From the NCBI GenBank assembly GCA_033807695.1, contig CM066305.1, forward strand, positions 4,278,001-4,342,000: DNA of 64,000 nucleotides, in the 5' to 3' direction. Made by a program: the position numbers and the translations under genes. This stretch comes from Daedaleopsis sinensis (lineage: Eukaryota; Basidiomycota; Agaricomycetes; Polyporales; Polyporaceae). A model generated the notes under the pieces. It was not told where the DNA came from. It ran no database searches and worked only from the letters and a program-made list of their open reading frames with translations. This document shows, piece after piece, positions 43,500 through 54,401 of the stretch (its first letter is position 1; every line of letters begins with the position of its first letter).

Positions 43500-45300
43500 T
43501 TATCAGATAACCCTGAGGCCTGAGGAGAGAAACGAGCATAGACGCCGTTCACCCCCTCTTTGTCTCGTACGGTCACCATTGACCTGCCTCTTCTCCTCTA
43601 TGCTTGAAAATTCTCTCTCGCACCTGGTCATCTCATACTTGCGACTCTCTCGGCACTGTGAGGACCGTCGTTGTCGTTGTCGGTGTGAGAAGTGCGTGGG
43701 CGGATGGCGCACGCTTACTCTTGGGCGGCAGACATGGATTCGGGGAGAGGTATGTATCATGCGAAGCTCTTCTGTGGTGCGAATAGATACATATTGAAAC
43801 CCTGTCGGTTTTGCGATCTTATTGAGATCGTGTGTCGGGTCATTGAACGCGTCTTTCGATTCGGTGAGTATAGTTACTTCTGTTGACTGACTATATGCGC
43901 GCAGAATACAGACTTGTACTACGCCGCAGGACAGGTCTCTCGTGATCTTGTCACGCGAATCCGCCATGCTCGACTTGACAAAACACGACGAGAGTGGACG
44001 CCCTTCCTCCTGACAGCCTTGCTCCCGACCACCACCACTACTTGGACCTGCGCTTTCTCCCTCTGCACTACGCCGCCACTCCTTGCACGCTTGAATCTCT
44101 ACGCTCGACTTGAATCTATGCACGAAAGACTCACCTGAACCTCTCGCAAGCTGCTCACGACGCCGTACAACCTTTTTACCCGCTGGGATGTCGTTAGCGC
44201 GGGACGGTTGGCGGATGAGACAATCAGGTATGTACCGGCTTTGCGCCTCTTTGCGCTCTCTTCGCCACAGATGCGATCCGCTCTCTGGGCACCTTGCATC
44301 TTCTTCAGGCTTTCAGCACATCTATCCCCTCGCTTTCGCCCTTGGGACGGCTCTACACCTCCAATTGCCCGACTCTGGCCTCGAATCTCGAGGATCGGGA
44401 AGTACTCCAGCGCGTCCGTCAGCGACGACATTTATCGGCACACCGCTTATAAGCGAGAGCCGTCGCACGCTCGACAGCGACACGGGCAGATCCGTCGTCG
44501 TCGCCGCCGGTAAGTCCTCTGAGCAGAGTACAAGGACATGGCGCGCGCCATGGCGTCGGCGGTGTCGTCAAAGGCGAAGGCGACAGTGAGGTGCGAGAAA
44601 GACACGGTACCCACCTCCGCGATCGCCACTCTCCTACTTTCTCTTCCACGCCGCCTTAGCCTCCTCGACTAGATCCTCACGCTCGTGGATGGCATCAACA
44701 CGTATGGCCAAGGATATTAGCAAAAGCGAGCACGAAATCTGACATAGGTACGTACCTTGACTCTTTGCTTTTGCGACCTTTGCTCTACTACACGCTCTGT
44801 ACCTTCGTCCCCGCTACTCTCGACTTACTCACCGCAGAACTAGATGTATGCGGATGGATGACGAGTCAGGGACTCACTGTACGCCTTGTTCCCGCTCTTA
44901 GGCCACCCTGTCTCGTCGTCATCTGACCAGCTCGTATGTAGGGCTCCGATTTTTGGTTTGAGATCGTCCTCTGGCAATGGAGGAGGATGATTCCGAACAT
45001 GAGAAGCCAGGTACGTACCGGTTTCGCCCCTAAGAGCTCTGCACTGCTCTCTACACCGCTCAGGCCCCTCGCTTTGCGACTCTGGTCTGGCTGGCGGGTT
45101 AATGCCTCTCCGGTAATGGGAGAGGCTGTCTGCGAATGCGTAAAACGTTAGGTAAGTCCTCCTCTCGCTTTCAGCACGCTCACAGTACTAGACAACGGTA
45201 TCAGCACTCCGCACACTTGCCACAATCCGCGCGATACATACACTAGCTCATCGTCCCTGGATCGCCGCTCTCCCACTCTCTTTACTACCTCTAGAACTTA
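43500..45300 (+). repeat. Repeated segment X, copy 3 (least decayed)
   Basis: Third copy of segment X. Here the first block is open from an ATG at about 43600: MLENSLSHLVISYLRLSRH ... RCRCEKCVGGWRTL...RQTWIRGE, ending at GAGAG/GTATGTATC. A piece after TATATGCGCGCAG (43905) reads NTDLYYAAGQVSRDL ... DKTRREWTPFLLTALLP. Farther on, exon-like pieces are bounded by GTACGTACC donors (44220, 44750, 45010). I could not join them into a long continuous frame, so this is either a decayed gene with many small exons or a non-coding repeat. Confidence 0.55.
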
Positions 45301-45849
45301 GGGTCCGGCCGTGCACGCAGCAGTGCGCGCGCCGCGACAATGTCTCTATTGGGCACGAAACACGTACGAAGTAAGTCGCGGGTCCATCCCGACTCACTCT
45401 GTGTGAACACCTGTACTGACAGAACATATCCAACACGCCGTTTGGATAGTCGGAAGCATCCGGAGTCCGTGCATGCAGACAGGTCGAGTCCGCTTCGTCT
45501 CGTGTCCTGTACCCGAGAAAGGTGCATCGTACTCCCTGTGCCCCACAGAGCTCCTTCTCCGCTCGTAGGGCTCAGAAACACCGGCGATCAACCTTCGGAG
45601 ACGTCCAGAGCGCAAACCGCCCCAGCCTTTCAGGAGTTCCGCTGCTCCGCTGCTCCCTCTCCGGCCATGGAAGCCCTCTGACAATCTCTCAAGAGAAGTC
45701 AGATGCTCATGCATCAGGCAGACGAGGAGCGGACATGGACAGTTCGGGACCTAGACTCGAAGGTACGTAGCTCGGCGTCACAGCTGGGCCCTAAGCTCGA
45801 GACGAGTAGATGTACAGGGTCGAGAGACCCCAGGGTAATGCTGGGCAGT

Positions 45850-45915
45850 GCGCACCGAACACGGTCAGCGCGGTCGACTACGGTCGGGTTGTCGTAGGTC
45901 GCGTCGAGGAGCCTA
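45850..45915. pseudogene. Small fragment of the siderophore transporter
   Basis: The text from CGAACACGGTCAGCGCG to GTCGCGTCGAGGA matches 41106-41165 of the transporter pseudogene in the same orientation, with substitutions in between. It is about 65 bp and an isolated relic. Confidence 0.55.
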
Positions 45916-46449
45916 AAGCAGCACCAGGGTCGTCAGTGAAGGTCTGCACTAACGGCCTATGGAGCTCTATGACCTACATAGCGGGCTAGGAGACATCACC
46001 AGAAGCGTGCTGAATAGAGAGAGGAGTGAAACAATGTGGTGAAGCTCGGGTGAAGATGACGAAGAATGGTCCGACATGGAGAGCCTGAACACGAGAGGAT
46101 TGCACTGGTTCCAAGCGGCTGAGTCGGGGAGAGGATGGTGGCCATCGGGCAACGGCGGTCGTGCATGATCACCGTGTATTCGTCAGAGTCACGAAACTTT
46201 GGTCGTCGGCCATGTGCGCGGTAGGCAATTAGAACGTTTAAGCTCGACGGTGGTGCGGACCTACAAGTTGCTGAAATGTTAACTGCACGGCGGAAGCTAT
46301 CATAGTATGTACGCCTACGCATGGTGAGGCATGGTGGGGTACAGAGGAAAGTAACGCACACGCAGCATGATGGAGAATGCGACCAACGCAACAGCGAGAA
46401 GCGGTTGTGCCAGGGGCCGAGAGAGCAAGGATGCGATCACAGGCGCCGT

Positions 46450-46690
46450 GGGGAAGGACTAAATCATTATCGAGGTATCATCTACAGTACAGAAGAGCAG
46501 AGACAGCGACAGAAATGGACGAGGCCTAGTAAAGATACAGCCAATAATAAGTATACGCGATACGTTGGTGTGTATATGTAGACAAGACATCCAAGACTCC
46601 AGAACGCAGCGAGTAGCATAAGATAACGTACGCACAGCCAGCGAGTGCACGCGCACTCGACCGAGACCCAATCATTTACAGGAACGAACA
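46450..46690. repeat. Shared module next to the 394-residue gene
   Basis: Direct relative of 26860-26990 and reverse-complement relative of 30611-30815. Here it lies immediately 3' of the intact 394-residue gene, whereas at the other loci it lies between the F-box gene promoters and the decayed copies. Confidence 0.7.
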
Positions 46691-46721
46691 GTCGTAGCGG
46701 AGAGACTAGCGAGAGCGGCAG

Positions 46722-47906
46722 TTACCGGACCTTGAGGCTCCGCAGGTGATGCTGCACCTCACGGATATCCTTGCGGTTCCACTCCCCGATCCACGTTGTC
46801 GCACCCGTCACCCACACGCGCGATGACCGCTCCCCGGGGACATGCACTGTCTCGGGGGACAGCGGGAACTCGGATACGTACGACGGCGAGCGGGTGTGCA
46901 GACGGGACTGGATCGACTGCGTCTTCGCAGGACGTGGGGGAGGCGGGTAGGGCCGCTGTGGGGTCGCAGACATGAGCGCCGGGGAGAGCACGCCGTGCTT
47001 GTAGTCCACCGAGAGGCTCCGCTTCCGTGAGGACACGGTGTGGTAGACTGTCGGAGGATTCGGCTTCTCGGGGAGGATGGATGAGCGGACGGTCGCATAA
47101 GGCTTCGCGTGCGGGCGAGCGCTACGGAACGGTGCGGACGGCGGCGACATGGTCATTGGCGCGGGAGGAGGGTCGACGGGGGACGAAAGATGTGTGCGGA
47201 TCGCACGAACGGGCGCGATGAGCTCTAGAGGGACGTTCTCCCCGAGCGTGCGTTTCAGCTTCGCCAAGCGCTTCCTCCGCGTTTCAGTTGCGGTCGGAGT
47301 CGCCGGGGTCAGCGGCGTAGTTGGGGTGATGGGGAGTGCGGAAGGGACGGGCGCGGCGAGGGTCGCTGTTTTGAGAATGTCTGGGGAGTCCGGCTGGATG
47401 CGAGGATCGGTCGGGGGCAGGGGAACGGCGTTCAACCGCAGCACGAGCGGGGTCGGGAGCGGGGCGCGCTTGCTCTTGCTCCGGGACTTCTCGCGGACGT
47501 GTCGGGCGAATGACTTGGGCATTGGGAGAGTGGGGAGAGACTGGGTAGACATGTCGGAGGCGTTGCTGTCGATACTGCCGCGATGCAGCGCGAGGGAGCT
47601 TGAGGATGAGCTGGCAGAAGACGAAGCGTAGTTGTGGGGGAAGGCGGAGGGAACGGCGGCGAACTCGAAGATGGATCCCTGTCGCCGTTTGCGGTCGCGA
47701 GCGGGAGCGGTTGTCGGGCGAGGCCCTACGCTCGAGGACCTTGGAAGTGAGAGTGGCGAGTCGCTCTCGATGAGCTTGGGGGTTGAGCCTAAGACGGCTC
47801 CGAGCTTGCGGGTGGACCGGATGAGGCGGCTCCGCTGATAACTGTCAAGGGTGTTGAAGGTCGGAGGGGGTGCGTCGCTGTCGTACACAATCGTAGAGGC
47901 GTGCAT
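46722..47906 (-). CDS. Uncharacterised, mostly disordered 394-residue protein
   Basis: A single uninterrupted exon from the ATG at 47906 (MHASTIVYDSDAPPPTF...). Residues about 25-45 contain a conserved-looking RSTRKLGAVLGSTP motif. The middle is rich in Ser, Pro and Arg with repeated small motifs (VGPRPTTAPARDRKRR; APLPTPLVLRLNAVPLPPTDPRI; SSRKRSLSVDYKHG) and is probably disordered. The C-terminus is well ordered by composition (SSRVWVTGATTWIGEWNRKDIREVQHHLRSLKVR). There is no signal peptide or membrane segment. I recognise no domain. Two decayed copies exist in this window (26990-28560, 32630-33610), which preserve the N-terminal DS..A, RSR and LGSTP positions and the DYKHG block and so mark the parts that aligned best. 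This copy has no disruption, so it is the likely functional member. Confidence 0.8.
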   Translation of the reverse strand: MHASTIVYDSDAPPPTFNTLDSYQRSRLIRSTRKLGAVLGSTPKLIESDSPLSLPRSSSVGPRPTTAPARDRKRRQGSIFEFAAVPSAFPHNYASSSASSSSSSLALHRGSIDSNASDMSTQSLPTLPMPKSFARHVREKSRSKSKRAPLPTPLVLRLNAVPLPPTDPRIQPDSPDILKTATLAAPVPSALPITPTTPLTPATPTATETRRKRLAKLKRTLGENVPLELIAPVRAIRTHLSSPVDPPPAPMTMSPPSAPFRSARPHAKPYATVRSSILPEKPNPPTVYHTVSSRKRSLSVDYKHGVLSPALMSATPQRPYPPPPRPAKTQSIQSRLHTRSPSYVSEFPLSPETVHVPGERSSRVWVTGATTWIGEWNRKDIREVQHHLRSLKVR

Positions 47907-48545
47907 GTTTATGGGACGAGGCTTGAAGAGAAGAGGGATAATTTAGAAAGAGAAGAGGATGCTCCGGCGTACTCTATACGCGTTGTCAATGTAGAGACGA
48001 CGGAGCGGGGAGAACAAGAGCCACGTAGTAGTTATGGAACGAGAACAAAAGACGGGGAGAAGAAGAGCAGACGAGCATGGATGGGACACTCACGGAAGAA
48101 TAGAGCGCGGGAGGGCAATTGTTGTAGGACCTCGAAGACGAGGTTCCCACCAGCTGAACAATAGAACAACGGGTTCCATATCTGGATCACCCATCAGGAC
48201 AGCGCAGCGCCTTCGCGCATCTCAAACACGACGATGAACCCACCAACAGCTTCCCTGGCCTCCATCCTCGTCGCTGCTACGAGCTCAGATTGTACCCATC
48301 GTGCTGTAATGGTGATGCGCCAGGGTCGTGGTCGAGAGTCAAGAGTGTTCGGCAGTCGCCGACACGGTTCATCAGTCAATAAGGCTTGTACTTAGAAATT
48401 CTTATAACGTAAGTATCAAAGTTAAGTTCGATCAATTTGGTCTATACATAACAACTGTAGACGCGCAGTTGATCACGGTCGGAGGCCTGGTCGGAGCCGT
48501 CAAGCTACATAGCCTGTCTAGTCCCACAACATCGCGACGAGTGGT
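47907..48545. other. Upstream flank of the 394-residue gene
   Basis: Purine-rich DNA just upstream of the start, then a patch (48195-48345) whose minus strand gives a short open frame with no recognised domain. No gene is supported. The promoter of the 394-residue gene should lie here. Confidence 0.45.
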
Positions 48546-50250
48546 ATGTGTACAACTCCGTTCCTTACGACCGCTGGCTGCCCCTTACAACCTATCCTCG
48601 TCTCATCTCTCTTCACCGCGCTACCAGGTACACTCCCGGCTCCGACTCGTTGCGATCGCCTTCCCGGGCCCCTGGATTCCGAGCCTTCCCAGTTCTGCGC
48701 CTCCCTCGCGTCAAACCTCCCTCGCTGCCAGAGTAAAGGTGTGTACATGTACGTACATGTTCTCAGATGGCCATCGCAGCCTCGCAAGAAGTCTGGCTGG
48801 CATCATGTCTGCGAACGACCGGTGACCGGGACTGATGGCCATTGCATCCGACCGTCAAACAGCGACGAACATCAAGCCCCGAAATCCTTCATCCAACTCA
48901 ACTGCCTCCGAACGTCCGTGGCTCCTCCTCCATCTCGGTCCTTGGACCATTCTGTGCTCGACGAACAGCGCTCAGTACTCAGTGCTACATCGTACGTCTC
49001 TATCTCCCTCTTCTTGTCGTTTCGACGTCGCTTCACATGGCGTGTCACATTTGTAGCCTTGCCGCTGATGACCGTCGACATTCACAACTTCTCTGGCGGC
49101 CTGGTCATCTATGTTCGTCAAGGGTACGTATCATCTTATGCGCTTGTATGATGATCCACTCCTAGCGTCCAGCTGCAGGCAATATCCATCACCAACGACC
49201 CCTTCTTCGGCTTCGCGATCAGTCCGAAGATGGACTTCCTTGCGGATTCATTCGTCGCAGGACTAAGGCTTAGAAGCTTGACCGTGTCTGTATGCGACGA
49301 GCGTACGCGCACGATCAGCTTCCCGCCTGATGAATCAGATCCATGGTGCCGCCGCTTTTCTGTGTCAGGTCAGCATTCCCAGATCTCACCCGCCTTCAAA
49401 GCTCTAGCTGCTAATAGAGCTTCGTCTTCGATCTATGATCAACTCGCGAACCTCACAATCTCGTCTCATTGTCTCATACAGGTGCGACTGCCCGCCCCGG
49501 GCACTCGCTCTGAGGCTTATGACCTTCGCTCTCCCGCACCCATCTGTTGCTTCGAGTCTAGGCAGCGCGACTGATCTCGAGTCAATGCTCGCCACACACG
49601 CGTTCTTGCTGCGTGACCGCCCTCAAACATGCTATCCGCCGCTTTCCATCTGACCCTCTACACCCACTGCGCACATGCATCTGGATATTAGACGCATATT
49701 CGATGAGCTACGTCCCTTGCGAATCGCAAATCTTCGGATCCTCAAACTGCCAGACTCGACTGTCTGGCTGACCGACATTCTCTTGGTGCTGCTAGCCCTC
49801 CTGTTCCTCGGCCCCTAACACAACCTCTCATCACTCTCTCATCTCTACCCTACCTGCGCCTCTCTGCCCAGATCGCAGTCGGGTACACTGCGGTTATGAC
49901 TCCAGCCTATACAAGTAGAGCCTACTTCATACGTGCGAATGCCGCGGCGACGAGTTCGCACTCGGACCCTACGCGAAGCTCTGACGCTGAACGCTCACCG
50001 AGTAAAGTTTCAGGTTTGTCTTGCCTTCGGCATCTCTCCTTGCCATGGGCATGCTCTCGCGCCTATCACGATCTACCTCTCCCACATCGATCCCGGCCTT
50101 CTCCCTCCTTGGAAGAGCTGTTCACCATTCCCCGTCCACCACGAGCCCGAGCCCCTCTATACCGCTCACTGTTCACGGTTCACGTCCACGCATAACTGCA
50201 CGTCCCGCCCCGGGTTGCAGCCCCACAGACGCGCTCCTCCGCCTCGAACT
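48546..50250 (+). other. Possible remnant of a leucine-rich (F-box-like?) gene
   Basis: Pieces of + strand frames read like a leucine-rich fungal protein, for example VQLQAISITNDPFFGFAISPK (about 49165), DSFVAGLRLRSLTVSVCDERTRTISFPPDES (about 49245) and RIANLRILKLPDSTVWLTDI-like text near 49725. Possible GTACGT and CAG splice signals lie between them. Stops and frame changes prevent a complete model. The pattern resembles the C-terminal halves of Agaricomycete F-box/LRR proteins, but no F-box is visible, so this is only a suggestion. Confidence 0.3.
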
Positions 50251-51560
50251 CTAGAGCTACCCTGCTGAGACCACGGCTGAGTTCAGGGCGGCCGCACACT
50301 TTTCGGACAACGTCGTACGTCTCGCGCCGCTGAGCTCTTCCCTCCTCCCTCCTCCCACTGTGCGTACTCCGCACGGTCTGCGCGCGCGACGACCTCCGAA
50401 TCGCCATCCAACGTGCTCGGATGCGAGCTCGGCTGCTGCCAGTAGCCCGACCGTAAACAACGCCACTCTTCAGGCTCCCCCATCCGCGATCGCCCTAGGC
50501 CAGTGACGTTGACCAGACCAGTGACTCCTCTACAACGGCGGACCTCGCTGCTCGTCTGATCCTGAGGAGCCAGCAAGTACGCGATGGACTGCTCTGTTGT
50601 GTTCTCTCGCTTTCTTCACCGCGTGGACTCGAACACAGAAACGTTTCTCCGCACACGAGTTCGCACCGCAAGAGCCTCTGTGCGGGTGCCAGACGGACTT
50701 GTCGCGCGCGGGCTTCGCAGCCCGATTTGAGTGCACTCATACTCAGCCGCGGACCACTCCGTCGTCAACGTCGGCGTCGGGTGCACTGTATTACGTCCAG
50801 CCACAGTTGCGGTCGTCGTTCAGGCTCCCGCTTGTGCACTTACAAGCCGTGTTCAGAGATGCTGATCTCCTGCGAGTGCTGGCACTGTCAGCCAGTGGCC
50901 TCTTTCGGCGACGTGTGCCCGTTTTGTTTCACTCGAGCTCACCATTTGTGCCCGAACCCGTGCGCGGGGAGAGCATCGAAGCTTGACCAGAAAGGACTAG
51001 ACCAGGAATACGACATTTAGCGGCGTTCCTGCCCCAGGCTGTCAGCGCGCGCTGCCCGCGGCCGGTATGTGTGTCTCCGTGTATGTCTTCGCGCCGCACT
51101 GCATCTGATCTGCTGCTTGCTTGTCTTTCAGCATGACCTGTACAATGCCGCCGCACTCGAAGCTCCTACAACGGACGGCATACATTTTGGTACTGTTCTC
51201 TTGGAGTCTCGAATCGCGCGCGCGCTGCAAAGACGTCCTCGGACGATGACTCGCCGCACCACAGCCGCGGCCGGAGAGGTCGCCGACTGTCGGACGGTCG
51301 TACGCCTCGCTAGTCACTCCGGAGCGTGGTCGACCGGGCTGTTGGTTGGCGGTCATCTTGCGCCCGCCGTCGACGGTTGCGCCGCCGCTACAACACGCCG
51401 CAGCGAACCTAGTACCCCGCCCGGACGCAGAGGCTGCGTCAAGCTTCAAGCGAGCGTTCTCCAGCCCCAGGACCAGCGGTGCCGGCATCGTCTTCTGCTC
51501 TGTGCGAGCATCTCCTGGAGCAGTGCGCGAAGAGTGATGCGGACGGGCTAGCATGGGAAT
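50251..51560. other. Poorly coding region with a short Cys/His-rich frame
   Basis: No multi-exon gene can be assembled. One notable piece is a + strand frame at about 50857-51020 encoding CECWHCQPVASFGDVCPFC followed by FTRAHHLCPNPC. Its regular C-x2-C and H-H-x-C spacing resembles a zinc-binding cluster. It is short and has no clear context. Confidence 0.35.
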
Positions 51561-51982
51561 GCGAGCGGGAGAGTGGGAGACTCACGCGAACTGCGGAGGG
51601 TGACAGATCGTAGTAGAACGGCGCGCCGTCTATCGGCGGGATCTGGTGGTGTGTTGCCTTACTGTATAGAGTACTGTACCAACATACGCATGTGGTCTCT
51701 CTATTTCCAATTGGCGTGTTCAGGAACAGGTGCTGCCAGATGGCAGAGAAGCGTTCGGAGCATCGGGGGTTGTCTGAGTTGAGTGCATGTGCCCAAACCT
51801 GCGGAGATTCGTTTCTTGACTTGAAGTGCCAGCGCCTTGCCTCTGTCTACTAGTTATGTCGTGAGTTTCCGAAGTGAGAAGTCGACGTCCGAGCCACAGA
51901 GACCTCGCCGCTCTGTCAGGCGAAGAGGAGAGGAATCTGAGGACGACGGAAGCAGGGAGAACATAAGGATTACAGTGCAAAA

Positions 51983-52063
51983 TCCGCCGGATCCGGCGGA
52001 TCCGGCGGATTTCGGCGGATCCGGCGGACAAGGCGGACAAGGCGGGTCAGGTGCGTGAGGCGG
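51983..52063. repeat. CGGATCCGG / CGGACAAGG nonamer repeat
   Basis: About nine imperfect tandem copies of a 9-bp unit (CGGATCCGG, then CGGACAAGG), partly palindromic around GGATCC. It keeps one frame open as Pro-Ala-Asp / Gly-Gly-Gln repeats, but no ATG-initiated gene is visible. Confidence 0.8.
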
Positions 52064-53060
52064 ATGATGCGGATTCACTTGGCGTGGCGTCCGTCCAGCG
52101 TCCGTCCCCACAACTTGTGTAAGCTACGGAGACTACCGCAAACCTGTTGAGGAGTAAGTAAGTAATGACTTCCCATTATTTCTTACGTTTCGATGTTGAT
52201 CTCTCCTGATACTCAGTATTATGTACATGATGCGACTTGTAACAAACCTTCGATCCCTTGCACCAATGCTGTACAGCAGTAAGTAAGTATTCCTTTTACA
52301 TTAGATCCTGTGGACGTCTCCTCGATGATCTCTACATAGTTAGTAGGTCTCCTGTATTGGATCTGGTGTTAATTTGCGGCTCAGTCCAAATCCTGCAAAA
52401 GTCGGACCGATAGCATTGAAACCCCTCTGATTGAACGACATTTTCGTCCGTAGATATGTTCGTACTATCGATCAACATTCATATGGACTTGTCTACTAAC
52501 CTCATAACCAAAGGCCAGCAGGGTCATCCGGCGAGTCCGCACGCCTTTGATCCGAGTCCTCTGCTGGTCGGGCTGGGTCCACTTTGATATGGAACCCAGA
52601 GGGCCCTTATCTCAGTGCAATGAAGCCCCTCGATGTTCGTGAGCGTGTAGTAAGTGCTGCTCAACTGTGTCTGTGGCTGCTTAAGGTTAACCTCCGCATC
52701 TTATGTACTTCTCAACCTGCATTTTTATATAGCATTGAACACCCAATCCCTTGGCGAAATTAGTGCCGGGTGAACGTAAAGCTCTAGTTGAGATCTCGTA
52801 TCACACTCGTCGATCCACCTGTGTACAACTGCTCAACCTCGAACTCCGAGCTGCTCAACCGACGGACCATGCTGCAGATGTAGTCTTTCGAGGGATACCG
52901 TCGTTGTCCAACCTTCCTGTGTATATGGCTCTGCAGTCCTCATCTTCGTGCACGGCGAACGGCGGGGATCTCACACGTATCCGCTCCGCAATTATTGTTC
53001 ACATACCTGTGTTCAGCACTCGCAGACGAGGCCGATGAACATTACTACGGCTGCTGTACT
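52064..53060. other. AT-richer intergenic DNA
   Basis: No gene found. GTAAGTAAGTA words recur (52158, 52283) and several short open frames end quickly. It leads into the tandem repeats at 53068. Confidence 0.45.
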
Positions 53061-53067
53061 TTGAACT

Positions 53068-53595
53068 TCAGGACCTCCGAGGTCCGCGATTCTCAACCTA
53101 GCCTGCGACCAGCTGCGTAGGTTCAGCAGTGGTTAACAACCGGTTCTCTGCAGCTGGAACTCCGAGATCCGCGATTCCCAACGTCCGCGATTCTCAACCT
53201 AGCCTCTGACCAGCTGCGTAGGTTCAGCAGTTGTTGACAAACGGTTTTCTGCAGCTGAAACTCCGAGGTCCGCGATTCTCAACCTAGCCTGCGACCAGCT
53301 GCGTAGGTTCAGCAGTGGTTAACAACCGGTTCTCTGCAGCTGGAACTCCGAGATCCGCGATTCCCAACGTCCGCGATTCTCAACCTAGCCTCTGACCAGC
53401 TGCGTAGGTTCAGCAGTCGTTGACAAACGGTTGACAACCGGTTTTCTGCAGCTGAAACTCCGAGGTCCGCGATTCTCAACCTAGCCTGCGACCAGCTGCG
53501 TAGGTTCAGCAGTCGTTGACAAACGGTTGACAACCGGTTTTCTGCAGCTGAAACTCCGAGGTCCGTGATTCTCAACCTAGCCTTTGACCAGCTCG
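53068..53595. repeat. Minisatellite A, about 85-100 bp units
   Basis: About five tandem units containing CTCAACCTAGCC, CAGCTGCGTAGGTTCAGCAG, a GTTAACAACCGGTT-type segment, TCTGCAGCTG and ACTCCGAGGTCCGCGATT. Two unit types (about 101 and 85 bp) alternate, and later units carry an extra GTTGACAA. Units are highly similar to each other, so the array is young or homogenised. Confidence 0.9.
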
Positions 53596-53639
53596 TGCAC
53601 TAACTACAGACCTCGGCGGTCAGCAGTCGCTCGTAGTGC

Positions 53640-54275
53640 TGAAATCTCGAGTGTCGCAGTGCTGAAAGCTCGAGGCCTGAGGTTATTATGAACGCCCAAT
53701 GTCTGACCTACTACCATCACATACTGTGCGACATTCAGCCGTCGTCGATGCCACCGATGAACGTTTCCAGGTTGCTGGACCTCGAATGACCGAGCTTGTG
53801 AACTCCCGGTCCATCTCCAGTATATGAGTGCACGGGCATCACATACTGTATGTTCAGCAGTCGTCGATGCCACCGATGAATTTTTTGGCGCTGCTGAACC
53901 TCGAATGTCCGAGCTTCTGAACTCCTGGTCGATGAGTGCACGGCCGTCATCACTGTACGTTCAGCAATCGTCGATGCCACCGATGAAGGTTTTCGCGCTG
54001 CTTAACCTCGAATGTCCGAGCTTCTGAACTGCAGCCTACTATGAGTGCACGGGTATAACACATTGTACGTTCAGCAGTTGAAGTCGTTGTCGTCACCTAT
54101 GAACCTCTGCAGTCTTGCTGAACCTAGTTAGAGCTTCTGAACCAGTCTATGAACTATGAATGCACGGGTATAGCACATTGTACGTTCAGCAGTTCAAGTT
54201 GTTGTCGTCACCTATGAACCTCTGCAGTCTTGCTGAACCTAGTTAGAGCTTCTGAACCCAGTCTATGACTAATTA
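53640..54275. repeat. Minisatellite B, about 110-120 bp units
   Basis: About five units sharing ATGAGTGCACGG, CATCACATACTGT / TAACACATTGTACGTTCAGCAG, TCGTCGATGCCACCGATGAA (first three) or GTCGTCACCTATGAACCTCTG (last two), and GCTGAACCT ... GAGCTTCTGAAC. It shares the TTCAGCAG word with minisatellite A but is otherwise distinct. Confidence 0.88.
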
Positions 54276-54401
54276 CAAGCACGCATCGTCGACATGGATG
54301 ATGAGAGATCACTGACCAACTTCAAGTGCCAGTGTGTCGGTCGCTGACAAATTCTGAACGAGTGAATAGCGCAACTAACGGAAGACCGGTCGATTACGTA
54401 T

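Noticed and set aside
49165..50250. Calling a third F-box gene
   Set aside because: Leucine-rich pieces are present but no F-box, no consistent frame and no alignment to the two F-box genes here.
53068..54275. CRISPR-like array
   Set aside because: Units are 85-120 bp and entirely repeated with no unique spacers; eukaryotic minisatellite.
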